In this document: positions 1-5,663 of the stretch, piece after piece
Layout of the letters: each line of letters opens with the position of its first letter
Numbering within the stretch: the stretch's first letter is position 1
DNA from: Bacillota bacterium
GTDB lineage: Bacteria; Bacillota; Clostridia; Christensenellales; Aristaeellaceae
Length of the DNA stretch: 6,143 nt
Reading direction: 5' to 3'
Assembly: GCA_019137115.1 (NCBI GenBank)
Contig: JAGVSV010000059.1
Coordinates: forward strand, 1-6,143
The notes under the pieces: model-generated
Databases searched by the model: none
Seen by the model: the letters and a program-made list of their open reading frames with translations, nothing else
What the model was told of the DNA's origin: nothing
Made by a program: the position numbers and the translations under genes

Positions 1-463
1 TCGCCCGCTGCAGCAGGATGTCGCCGGTGTCAATGCCCTTGTCGGTTATCATGGTGGTCACACCGGTGCGGGTTTCGCCCTTGATCAGCGCCCAGTTGAC
101 CGGCGCGCTGCCACGGTATTCGGGCAGCAGGGACGCGTGCACGTTCACGGTGCCCAAGCGCGGGATCGCCAGCACTTCCTCGGACAGGATCTGCCCGAAG
201 GCGGCTGTCACGCACAGGTCGGGCGCAAGGGCGCGCAGCAGCGCGACGCCGTCCACGCGGATGCGCCGGGGCTGGTACACTTCAATGCCGCGCTGTTGGG
301 CCCATTCCTTGGCCGGCGGCGCCTGCACCCTGCCGCCGCGCCCCTTGGGCTTGTCCGGCTGGGTGAACACGGCGCGCACACGGTAACCCGCGCGCTCCAG
401 CGCGTTGAGGGAAGCCACCGCGTAGTCCGGCGTGCCCATGAAGACAATGGCTGGGTCGCTCAC
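1..463 (-). CDS. fmt: Methionyl-tRNA formyltransferase, N-terminal half (cut by the left window edge)
   Basis: Transfers a formyl group from 10-formyltetrahydrofolate to Met-tRNA(fMet), making the initiator tRNA used in bacterial translation; cytoplasmic. The visible 154 codons cover about half of a family of roughly 310 residues and correspond to the formyltransferase domain. Visible motifs are the opening FMGTPDYAV (residues 8-16), the folate-binding and catalytic block NVHASLLPEYRGSAPVN (107-123) and KGIDTGDIL (142-150). N107, H109 and D145 match the catalytic Asn, His and Asp of E. coli Fmt (106/108/144, from memory). The start is GTG at 463-461, sharing GTGA with the def stop codon; the only early ATG lies inside the FMGTP motif, too far in to be the start. 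A purine-rich GAGAGGA lies about 12 bases upstream, so initiation probably depends on coupling to def. The C-terminal tRNA-binding domain lies outside the window. Confidence 0.97.
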   Translation of the reverse strand, partial: MSDPAIVFMGTPDYAVASLNALERAGYRVRAVFTQPDKPKGRGGRVQAPPAKEWAQQRGIEVYQPRRIRVDGVALLRALAPDLCVTAAFGQILSEEVLAIPRLGTVNVHASLLPEYRGSAPVNWALIKGETRTGVTTMITDKGIDTGDILLQRA

Positions 464-963
464 GTGTTCACCGCTTCCTCTCCGGGTTCGGGCTGCCCGG
501 GCTGCTCCGGCTCCTCGAATACCTCGTAGTCCATGAAGTCCACATACATGCGGCCGTCCAGGTGGTCCAGCTCGTGCTGCAGCGCGCGGCCCAGCAGGCC
601 ATCCCCCTCCACTTCAAAGGCGTTGCCCTTGCGGTCAAACGCGCGCACGCGCGCCCATTCCGCGCGGGTGACAAACCCCCTGCGGCCGGGCACGCTCAGG
701 CAGCCTTCGACCATGCCGATCTCGCCGCGCGTTTCGACGATCTCCGGGTTGATCAGCTCGATCAGGCCATCGCCGGCGTCAATCACGGTGATGCGGCGCA
801 GGATGCCGATCTGGGGCGCGGCCAGGCCCGCCCCTTCGGCGTGGTACATCGTATCCTTCATGTCGCGCAGTAGCAGCGCCAGGCGCAGGTCAAAGCGGGT
901 GACCCTGTTGCTGATCTTGCGCAGGGTGGGGTCGCCGAGGGTGAGTATCTTGCGGATGGCCAT
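460..963 (-). CDS. def: Peptide deformylase
   Basis: Metalloenzyme that removes the N-formyl group from nascent proteins, reversing the modification introduced by the neighbouring fmt product; acts at the ribosome exit. The 167-residue length is normal. All three signature motifs are intact: GAGLAAPQIG (44-53), EGCLSVPG (86-93) and HELDH (130-134). C88, H130 and H134 are the expected metal ligands and E131 the catalytic glutamate. The last 20 or so residues (from about 145) form an acidic, proline-rich tail (EEPEQPGQPEPGEEAVNT) beyond the catalytic core, probably disordered. The ATG start at 963-961 is supported by AGGAGG four bases upstream, which overlaps the priA stop codon. The gene lies 8 bases after priA and shares 4 bases with fmt, the usual def-fmt pairing. 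Confidence 0.98.
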   Translation of the reverse strand: MAIRKILTLGDPTLRKISNRVTRFDLRLALLLRDMKDTMYHAEGAGLAAPQIGILRRITVIDAGDGLIELINPEIVETRGEIGMVEGCLSVPGRRGFVTRAEWARVRAFDRKGNAFEVEGDGLLGRALQHELDHLDGRMYVDFMDYEVFEEPEQPGQPEPGEEAVNT

Positions 964-967
964 TATT

Positions 968-973
968 CCTCCT
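968..973 (-). promoter_or_regulatory. Ribosome binding site of def, overlapping the priA stop
   Basis: The minus strand reads TAGGAGGAATAATG: the priA TAG stop supplies the first bases of a consensus AGGAGG, followed by a short 4-base spacer and the def ATG. Ribosomes finishing priA would uncover or reinitiate at this site, suggesting coupled translation (inference). Confidence 0.8.
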
Positions 974-3215
974 ATGCCATGGAAGCGGGGTCGATTTCCA
1001 GAACCACGTCGCAGGACCAGCTCCTGCGGGAGAGATCGTTCAGGTGCGCGATGATGCGGTCGCTGTCCTTGTGCACCAGCAGCTTCATCAGCACCTGGGC
1101 GCGGGCACGCCCCATCAGGCGCTTGATGGGCGCGTCATCCTCCCGGATAAACAGCATGCGGCGGCGCAGCTGGGGTTCCTTAACAAAGAGTTCGTTGATG
1201 TGTTCCAGCAGCTGCCCGCTGACGGCGCGCGCCACCGCCTCGTCCCTGGCCTGACACAGTAAGCGCACCATCATGGTAAACGGCGGGTACAGGTCGCGCC
1301 GGCGCCGGGCAAACTCCATTTCATAAAAGCTGCGGTAATCCTGCTGGGCGGCGGCGGCGATCGCGTAATGCTCGGGCCGGTAGGTCTGGATGATGACCTG
1401 GCCGGGCAGGTCGGCCCGCCCGGCGCGCCCGGCCATCTGCGTGAGCAGCTGGAACGTACGCTCGGGGCTGCGGTAGTCCGGCAGGTTGACGGACACGTCC
1501 GCCAGCACCGCGCCCACCAGGGTCACCTGCGGGAAGTCGAGTCCCTTGGCGATCATCTGGGTGCCGACCATCACGCGCGCCTGGCCGGAGCGGAACTGGT
1601 TGAGCAGCTTGCGGTGCCCGTCCTTGCCCTGGGTGGTGTCGTTGTCCATGCGCACCAGCGGCACGCCGGGGAACAGCTTTGTGACTTCCTCCTCCACGCG
1701 CTGGGTGCCGATGCCAACCGTGCGGATGTAGGCGCTACCGCAGGCGGGACACGCGCGCGGCACCGGCTCGATCAGGCCGCAGTAGTGGCAGTGCAGGCTT
1801 CTGTCCTGCGCGTGGTAGGTCAGGCTGACATCGCAGGCGGGACAGCCCATCGTATGCCCGCACTTGCGGCACATGACGCTGGGGGCATAGCCGCGGCGGT
1901 TCAGAAACAGCATGGCCTGCTGCCCTTGGTCCAGGCAATCCGTCAGCCCGCGCACGAGCGCGTCGGAAAAAATGCCCTTGTTGCCCAGGCGCAGTTCCTC
2001 GCGCATGTCCACGAGGGTCACCTCCGGCATGGGCCGGTCGTTCACGCGGCTGGCCATTTCCAGCAGCATCATGTCCCCGCGGGCAGCGCGGGCAAAACTC
2101 AGCACGCTGGGCGTAGCGCTGGCCAGCAGCAGCGCCGCCCCCTCGCGGTTGGCGCGGCTGAACGCCACCTCACGCGCGTCATAGGCGGGCGTGTGCTCGG
2201 ACAGATAGCTGCCCTCGTGCTCCTCATCCACGATCAGGATGCCCAGGTTGTCCACTGGGGCGAACACCGCCGAACGCGCGCCGATCACCACCCGTGCGCC
2301 GCCCATGCGGATGCGCCGCCACTCGTCAAAGCGCTCCCCCGCGGACAGGCGGGAGTGCAGCACCGCCGCTACATCGCCAAACCGCGCCCGGAACCAGGTG
2401 ACCATCTGGGGAGTGAGCACGATTTCGGGCACCAGCACGATGGCGCCCTTGCCCAGTTTCAGGCATTCGCGCACCGCCCGGATGTATACCTCGGTCTTGC
2501 CCGAGCCGGTCACGCCATACAACAGGAACTTGCCCTTGCCCGCGCGCACGGCGGGCAGCAGTTCCTCCAGCACCTCCTGCTGCGGGGGCGTCAATTGCGG
2601 GTCTTCTTCCCGGGCGCCGTCTTCCGGGTAGGGGGAGCGCAGCACCTCGCGGTCAAAGACGCACACCGCCCCTTGCTCTTCCAGCACGCGCAGGCCGTCC
2701 AGCGGCGTGCGCACCAGCACCGCCAGCTCGCTGACCGGGCGCGCCTGACCATCGGCCAGCAGGTCCAGCAGCAGCTTGCGCTTGGGCGAGCGGCTCTGCG
2801 CCTTGCGGGCGGTTTCCAGCGCTTCGCCCTGTACGGTCAGCTGCGCGAATTTTTCGGTCTTTACCTTGACGCGGCCGCCGCGCATCTGGGCGGGCAGCAT
2901 CAGCCGCAGGGTGGCCGCCAGCGGGCAGTGCGCCTGGGCGCGCATTTCCTCGGCCAGGTCCATCAGCTGCGGCAGCACCGCCGGGTAATCCTCCAGCGGG
3001 CCGATCAGGTCCTTGATCTTGCCTAACTCGATGCCCGGCTCGTCCGTGATGCCCACCACGAGCCCTTCGGTGGTGCGGTGCCCGAACGGGATGCCCACCC
3101 GGGTGCCGCGCGTCACCTGCATCCTCTGCGGGATGCGGTAGGTGAACACATGGTCGACATCGGCGTGGGCGATGTCCACAATCACGCCGGCATAGCAGGG
3201 GACACGCTCGGGCAT
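972..3215 (-). CDS. priA: Primosomal protein N', replication restart helicase PriA
   Basis: 3'-to-5' superfamily 2 DNA helicase that recognises stalled or repaired forks and reloads the replisome. The 747 residues are a full family length. Domains in order: an N-terminal 3'-DNA-binding region (about 1-110) with FTYRIP (24-29), a winged-helix-like linker, then helicase lobe 1 with Walker A GVTGSGKT (234-241), DEEH (330-333) and SATPS (366-370). Next is a zinc-binding insertion with eight cysteines as four CxxC pairs (C449/452, 458/461, 476/479, 489/492). Lobe 2 has GTQMIAKGLDFP (551-562) and QMAGRAGR (593-600), and the C-terminal domain ends in EIDPASMA. The ATG at 3215-3213 lies 4 bases after coaBC, with AAAGG (3231-3227) 11 bases upstream inside coaBC, a weak site consistent with coupling. 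Nothing essential is missing. Confidence 0.98.
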   Translation of the reverse strand: MPERVPCYAGVIVDIAHADVDHVFTYRIPQRMQVTRGTRVGIPFGHRTTEGLVVGITDEPGIELGKIKDLIGPLEDYPAVLPQLMDLAEEMRAQAHCPLAATLRLMLPAQMRGGRVKVKTEKFAQLTVQGEALETARKAQSRSPKRKLLLDLLADGQARPVSELAVLVRTPLDGLRVLEEQGAVCVFDREVLRSPYPEDGAREEDPQLTPPQQEVLEELLPAVRAGKGKFLLYGVTGSGKTEVYIRAVRECLKLGKGAIVLVPEIVLTPQMVTWFRARFGDVAAVLHSRLSAGERFDEWRRIRMGGARVVIGARSAVFAPVDNLGILIVDEEHEGSYLSEHTPAYDAREVAFSRANREGAALLLASATPSVLSFARAARGDMMLLEMASRVNDRPMPEVTLVDMREELRLGNKGIFSDALVRGLTDCLDQGQQAMLFLNRRGYAPSVMCRKCGHTMGCPACDVSLTYHAQDRSLHCHYCGLIEPVPRACPACGSAYIRTVGIGTQRVEEEVTKLFPGVPLVRMDNDTTQGKDGHRKLLNQFRSGQARVMVGTQMIAKGLDFPQVTLVGAVLADVSVNLPDYRSPERTFQLLTQMAGRAGRADLPGQVIIQTYRPEHYAIAAAAQQDYRSFYEMEFARRRRDLYPPFTMMVRLLCQARDEAVARAVSGQLLEHINELFVKEPQLRRRMLFIREDDAPIKRLMGRARAQVLMKLLVHKDSDRIIAHLNDLSRRSWSCDVVLEIDPASMA

Positions 3216-3219
3216 GGGC

Positions 3220-4437
3220 TCAGTTGCCTTTGCGCAGCAGCAGCACCTGATCCAGCAGGCGGTCAGCCGCCTCGCGTTTGGACAGCATGGGCAGCTGTGT
3301 GACCTGGGTGTCGGTAATCAGGATCAGTGCATTGGTGACCACGTCAAACCCGGCGCCGGGCTGGGTGACGTCGTTGAGCGCAATCAAATCGAGGTTCTTT
3401 TTGTGCAGTTTTTCGCGCGCTCTGGCGATGTCGCGGCTGGTTTCGGCGGCAAAGCCCACGAACGTTTGTCCGGCGCGTTTTGTCCGGCCCACGGCTGCGG
3501 CCACATCGGGCGTCTGGACCAGTTCCAGCGTCAGTCCCTCATCCGCGCGCTTGCTGATCTTTTCTTCTGCTACAGTCAGCGGCGCGAAGTCCGAAGGGGC
3601 GGCGGCCTGAATCAGGATATCAGCCGTTTGCGCGTGCTCGGTCACCGCGTGCAGCAGGTCATCCGTGGTGTTGACAGCGACCATTTCCGCGCCCTCGGGC
3701 TCTGCCAGCGATACGGGGCCGCTCACCAGCGTGACATTTGCGCCCCGCGCCAGCGCAGCTTCGGCAATCGCATACCCCATGCGCCCGCTGGAGCGGTTGG
3801 TCAGAAAGCGCACCGGGTCCAGCGCCTCGCGCGTGGGACCGGCGGTGACAACCACATGCAGCCCGTCCAGATCGCGCCCGCTGCCAAACATGGCCGCGCA
3901 CGCCGCCACGATGTCCTCAGGTTCACTCATGCGCCCCGCGCCTACGTCGCCACACGCCAGCGCCCCGCCTTCGGGGCCCACGGTCCTGGCGCCGCGCTTA
4001 AGCAGCGTTGCCAGGTTTTGCTGCGTCACCTCGGCCTGCCACATCACGGTGTTCATCGCGGGCGCCAGCAGCAGCGGCGCCCTGGTGGCCAGGTAGGTGG
4101 TGGTCAGCATGTCATCGGCGATGCCGTGCGCCAGCCTGGCAATGACGTTGGCGGTTGCCGGGGCGATCAAAAACACCTCTGCGCGCTTGGCCAGGGCGAT
4201 GTGCTCCACCTCCCAGGCGTCCGGGCGGGCAAAGGTATCCACTGCCACCGTGTGGCGGGACAGCGTCTCAAAGGTCAGCGGCGTGACAAACTCGCAGGCG
4301 CTTTTGGTCATCACCACATAGACGTGCGCCCCGGCTTTGACCAGCCGGGACACCACTTCGCAGCTTTTGTACGCAGCAATTCCGCCGGTCACGCCCAGCA
4401 CGACCGTGCGGCCATTGAGCACGCTTAGCTCACTCAT
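3220..4437 (-). CDS. coaBC: Bifunctional phosphopantothenoylcysteine decarboxylase / phosphopantothenate-cysteine ligase
   Basis: Catalyses two consecutive steps of coenzyme A synthesis. The CoaB half joins 4'-phosphopantothenate to cysteine using CTP, and the FMN-dependent CoaC half decarboxylates the product to 4'-phosphopantetheine. At 405 residues it is a normal fusion. The CoaC half shows GVTGGIAAYK (15-24), catalytic His in EHIALA (H79), PAMNTVMW with N129, and the flexible clamp LACGDVGAGRM with C162. The CoaB half shows TAGPTRE (198-204), DPVRFLTNRSSGRMG (207-221) and the nucleotide-site region around EEKISK (291-296). I chose ATG at 4437-4435, giving an 8-base overlap with rpoZ. A TTG at 4446-4444, in frame three codons earlier, is the alternative, but GAGG (4444-4441) would then lie inside the gene. 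In CoaB the usual AAVxDY/F segment reads AAAPSDF (278-284), a small local variation. Confidence 0.97.
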   Translation of the reverse strand: MSELSVLNGRTVVLGVTGGIAAYKSCEVVSRLVKAGAHVYVVMTKSACEFVTPLTFETLSRHTVAVDTFARPDAWEVEHIALAKRAEVFLIAPATANVIARLAHGIADDMLTTTYLATRAPLLLAPAMNTVMWQAEVTQQNLATLLKRGARTVGPEGGALACGDVGAGRMSEPEDIVAACAAMFGSGRDLDGLHVVVTAGPTREALDPVRFLTNRSSGRMGYAIAEAALARGANVTLVSGPVSLAEPEGAEMVAVNTTDDLLHAVTEHAQTADILIQAAAPSDFAPLTVAEEKISKRADEGLTLELVQTPDVAAAVGRTKRAGQTFVGFAAETSRDIARAREKLHKKNLDLIALNDVTQPGAGFDVVTNALILITDTQVTQLPMLSKREAADRLLDQVLLLRKGN

Positions 4438-4642
4438 CGTCCTCAATGCTGCGATGGAACGTGATCAGCCCGCGATTGATTTCGTCGATGGCAATGGCGA
4501 TCGGCTTGCGGTCGCCCGGCTCCACCAGCGGCATCGCGCCGTCCATCAGGGCGCGCGTGCGCTTGGCGACTTCCTCCACAAGCGTGTAGGGGCTGTCGGT
4601 GCGGGATTTTAGCTCTTCCAGTCCGGGTTGATTAATGGCCAT
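4430..4642 (-). CDS. rpoZ: DNA-directed RNA polymerase omega subunit
   Basis: Small subunit that helps fold and anchor beta' in RNA polymerase and contributes to one ppGpp site in many bacteria. The 70-residue length fits the short Firmicutes form. Recognisable family features are SPYTLVEEVAKRTR (17-30, matching the conserved S-Y-LV-x-x-AKRAR core with A29 replaced by T), PLVE (38-41), and KPIAIAIDEINRG (46-58, matching the KP-x-x-x-A-x-x-EI-x-x-G motif). The acidic tail SIEDDE ends the protein. The start ATG is preceded by consensus AGGAGG with a 6-base spacer. The gene follows gmk by 28 bases and overlaps coaBC at its 3' end, the standard gmk-rpoZ-coaBC order. Confidence 0.96.
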   Translation of the reverse strand: MAINQPGLEELKSRTDSPYTLVEEVAKRTRALMDGAMPLVEPGDRKPIAIAIDEINRGLITFHRSIEDDE

Positions 4643-4648
4643 TCATGT

Positions 4649-4654
4649 CCTCCT
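4649..4654 (-). promoter_or_regulatory. Ribosome binding site of rpoZ
   Basis: The minus strand carries a perfect AGGAGG, then ACATGA, then the rpoZ ATG. It is the best-spaced Shine-Dalgarno sequence in the cluster, and it sits in the largest gap inside the operon (28 bases), so rpoZ is probably translated independently of gmk. An out-of-frame ATG at 4646-4644 lies inside the spacer but leads nowhere useful. Confidence 0.85.
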
Positions 4655-4670
4655 GTGTGCATCGGTTCTG

Positions 4671-5273
4671 TTAATCGGTAATCTGCGGGAAAAACCGGAT
4701 CGTGCGCTGTTTTTCGGCCTCCACGATGTGGTGCAGGCGCTCATACGCTTCGTCCAGGTCGTCGTTGATGATGGCGTACTTGTACCGTCGCATCTTTGCC
4801 ACTTCCTCGCGCGCCACGCTCAGGCGGCGCTCGATTTCCTCCTGGCAGTCGGTGTTGCGGGTGTACAAGCGCGCGCGCAGCACCTCGTAGCTGGGCGGTA
4901 AAATAAAGATCGACACCGTGTTGCGGATGCGCGCCATGACGTTGAGCGCCCCCTGGGTGTCAATGTCCAGCAGCATGCAGGCGCCCGCGCGGATGCCGGC
5001 GTCCACCTCGGCGCGCAGGGTGCCATAGCGGTGCCCGTGCACGGTGGCGTGCTCCAGAAAGGCATCCTTTTCCAGCAGCTCGTCAAACTGCTGGTCGTTG
5101 AGGAAGTGGTAATGCTTGTGGTCTTCCTCGCCGGGGCGCGGCTTGCGCGTGGTTACGCTGACGGAGAAACGGATCTCCGGATGCGCCTTCAAGAGCCGCG
5201 CGCACAGCGTCCCCTTGCCGGTGCCCGAAGGCGCGGAAATCACAACCAGCATCCCCTTGCACGATACCCTCAT
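4671..5273 (-). CDS. gmk: Guanylate kinase
   Basis: Phosphorylates GMP (and dGMP) to GDP with ATP, an essential step of guanine nucleotide supply. The 200-residue length is typical. The P-loop SAPSGTGKGT is at 13-22, the GMP-binding stretch SVSVTTRKPRPGE at 37-49, FLEHATVHGHRYGT at 72-85, and the acidic strand LLDIDTQGA at 101-109. The conserved GExDGxxY segment reads GEEDHKHY (48-55), with His at the usual Gly. The frame stays open upstream to 5597 through remA, but that extension lacks kinase similarity. The ATG at 5273-5271 has GGGGGAG seven bases upstream (5287-5281) and shares ATGA with the remA stop. A second ATG (codon 8) has no properly spaced ribosome binding site and begins too close to the P-loop strand. 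The gene sits between remA and rpoZ. Confidence 0.97.
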   Translation of the reverse strand: MRVSCKGMLVVISAPSGTGKGTLCARLLKAHPEIRFSVSVTTRKPRPGEEDHKHYHFLNDQQFDELLEKDAFLEHATVHGHRYGTLRAEVDAGIRAGACMLLDIDTQGALNVMARIRNTVSIFILPPSYEVLRARLYTRNTDCQEEIERRLSVAREEVAKMRRYKYAIINDDLDEAYERLHHIVEAEKQRTIRFFPQITD

Positions 5274-5521
5274 GCCAACTCTCCCCCATTGTCCCTGAGC
5301 CTGCCGGCGATGGTCTCTGTCTGCAGCGCGGACAGCACGACATGGCCGGAATTCATCACCAGCACGGCGCGGGTGCGCCGCCCGGCGGTGCCGTCCACCA
5401 GCCGCTGGTTTTCCCGGGCGTCCTGGATCATCCGCTTGACCGGGGCGGAATCCGGGCTCACCACCGATACGATTTTCTCCGGCGATACCAGGTTGCCAAA
5501 GCCAATGTTGACCAGTCTCAT
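5270..5521 (-). CDS. remA: RemA/DUF370 family DNA-binding regulator
   Basis: Small DNA-binding protein; the Bacillus subtilis relative activates extracellular matrix and osmoprotection genes and assembles into rings. The 83 residues align along their whole length with B. subtilis RemA (89 residues, compared from memory). Shared blocks are VNIGFGN (4-10), VSPDSAPVKR (21-30), IQDAR (32-36), GRRTRAV (47-53), and SGHVVLSALQTETIAGRL (58-75). The paired arginines R48-R49 correspond to those implicated in DNA binding in B. subtilis (R50/R51), while its R18 appears as K16 here, a conservative change. The ATG at 5521-5519 is preceded by a G-rich GGGGGGA five bases upstream. The stop overlaps the gmk start as ATGA. 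It is the first gene of the operon, downstream of a clear promoter. In many Firmicutes remA follows a YicC-family gene, which is absent here. What it controls in this organism cannot be told. Confidence 0.95.
   Translation of the reverse strand: MRLVNIGFGNLVSPEKIVSVVSPDSAPVKRMIQDARENQRLVDGTAGRRTRAVLVMNSGHVVLSALQTETIAGRLRDNGGELA
5281..5287 (-). promoter_or_regulatory. Ribosome binding site that fixes the gmk start
   Basis: GGGGGAG on the minus strand lies seven bases before the ATG at 5273-5271, inside the last codons of remA. It decides between this start and the in-frame extension into remA. Confidence 0.7.
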
Positions 5522-5553
5522 GCCGTCCCCCCACAACGTGAAGCCACATGTTT

Positions 5554-5579
5554 CGACGCCAAAACACTGACTTGCGTCG
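5554..5579 (-). promoter_or_regulatory. Small hairpin in the remA leader
   Basis: CGACGC (minus strand, 5579-5574) and GCGTCG (5559-5554) form a perfect 6-base stem with a 14-base loop between the predicted transcript start (about 5581) and the remA ribosome binding site. It has no T-run, so it is not a terminator. A role in mRNA stability or in translation control is possible but unproven; it may also be chance. Confidence 0.35.
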
Positions 5580-5587
5580 GGACAACC

Positions 5588-5616
5588 AGTATACCACAGA
5601 ATGAAGGGCGCGAAAA
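5588..5616 (-). promoter_or_regulatory. Predicted sigma-A promoter of the remA-gmk-rpoZ-coaBC-priA-def-fmt operon
   Basis: On the minus strand TATACT (5593-5588) matches the -10 consensus at five of six positions and is directly preceded by TGG (5596-5594), an extended -10 element. The -35 region, 17 bases upstream, is poor: TTTTCG at about 5616-5611, lying in the T-run of the preceding terminator. Extended -10 promoters often tolerate a weak -35 box. The start of transcription should be near 5581, giving a leader of about 60 bases. No other convincing promoter was seen between the genes of the cluster. Confidence 0.72.
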
Positions 5617-5623
5617 CCGCGCC
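5607..5623. repeat. Inverted repeat across the remA -35 region
   Basis: GGCGCG (5607-5612) and CGCGCC (5618-5623) form a perfect inverted repeat with a 5-base spacer. It overlaps the promoter-proximal arm of the terminator and covers the -35 position of the remA promoter. It could be a protein-binding site or simply a by-product of the GC-rich terminator. Confidence 0.45.
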
Positions 5624-5645
5624 GGACATGGCTTCGGCGCGGTTT
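5614..5645 (-). terminator. Probable Rho-independent terminator of the solute-binding-protein gene
   Basis: A perfect 11-base stem (AAACCGCGCCG at 5645-5635 on the minus strand paired with CGGCGCGGTTT at 5624-5614) encloses a 10-base loop, starting 18 bases after the TAA stop of the upstream gene. The T-run is short (four T, then CGCG), so termination may be incomplete. It separates the right-hand gene from the remA operon. Confidence 0.65.
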
Positions 5646-5663
5646 GGGTGGGTTTTTGCGCGG

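Noticed and set aside
1368..3026. A 552-codon open frame on the plus strand opposite priA
   Set aside because: It lies wholly within priA, which has all its helicase and zinc motifs. Its translation is His/Gln/Ala/Gly-rich low-complexity sequence without any recognisable domain, as expected for an antisense frame in GC-rich DNA.
3214..4428. A 404-codon open frame on the plus strand opposite coaBC
   Set aside because: It exactly shadows coaBC, its translation has no recognisable domain, and no ribosome binding site or promoter supports it.
4438..4446. TTG start for coaBC three codons earlier
   Set aside because: An in-frame ATG follows at 4437 with GAGG just upstream. The TTG itself overlaps that GAGG and has no separate site. 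It cannot be fully excluded, because the GAGG-to-ATG spacing is short.
5274..5597. N-terminal extension of guanylate kinase to 308 residues
   Set aside because: The extra codons run through remA in another frame and read as Arg/Gly-rich sequence unrelated to kinases. The ATG at 5273 has a good ribosome binding site and gives the standard length.
5522..5629. Longer remA beginning upstream at 5629
   Set aside because: The extension would begin inside the terminator and upstream of the predicted transcript start, and the family begins at the MRLVNIGFGN block.
5614..5645. The same hairpin acting as a plus-strand terminator
   Set aside because: The plus strand has a later run of five T (5653-5657), but no plus-strand gene precedes the hairpin, so there is nothing for it to terminate.
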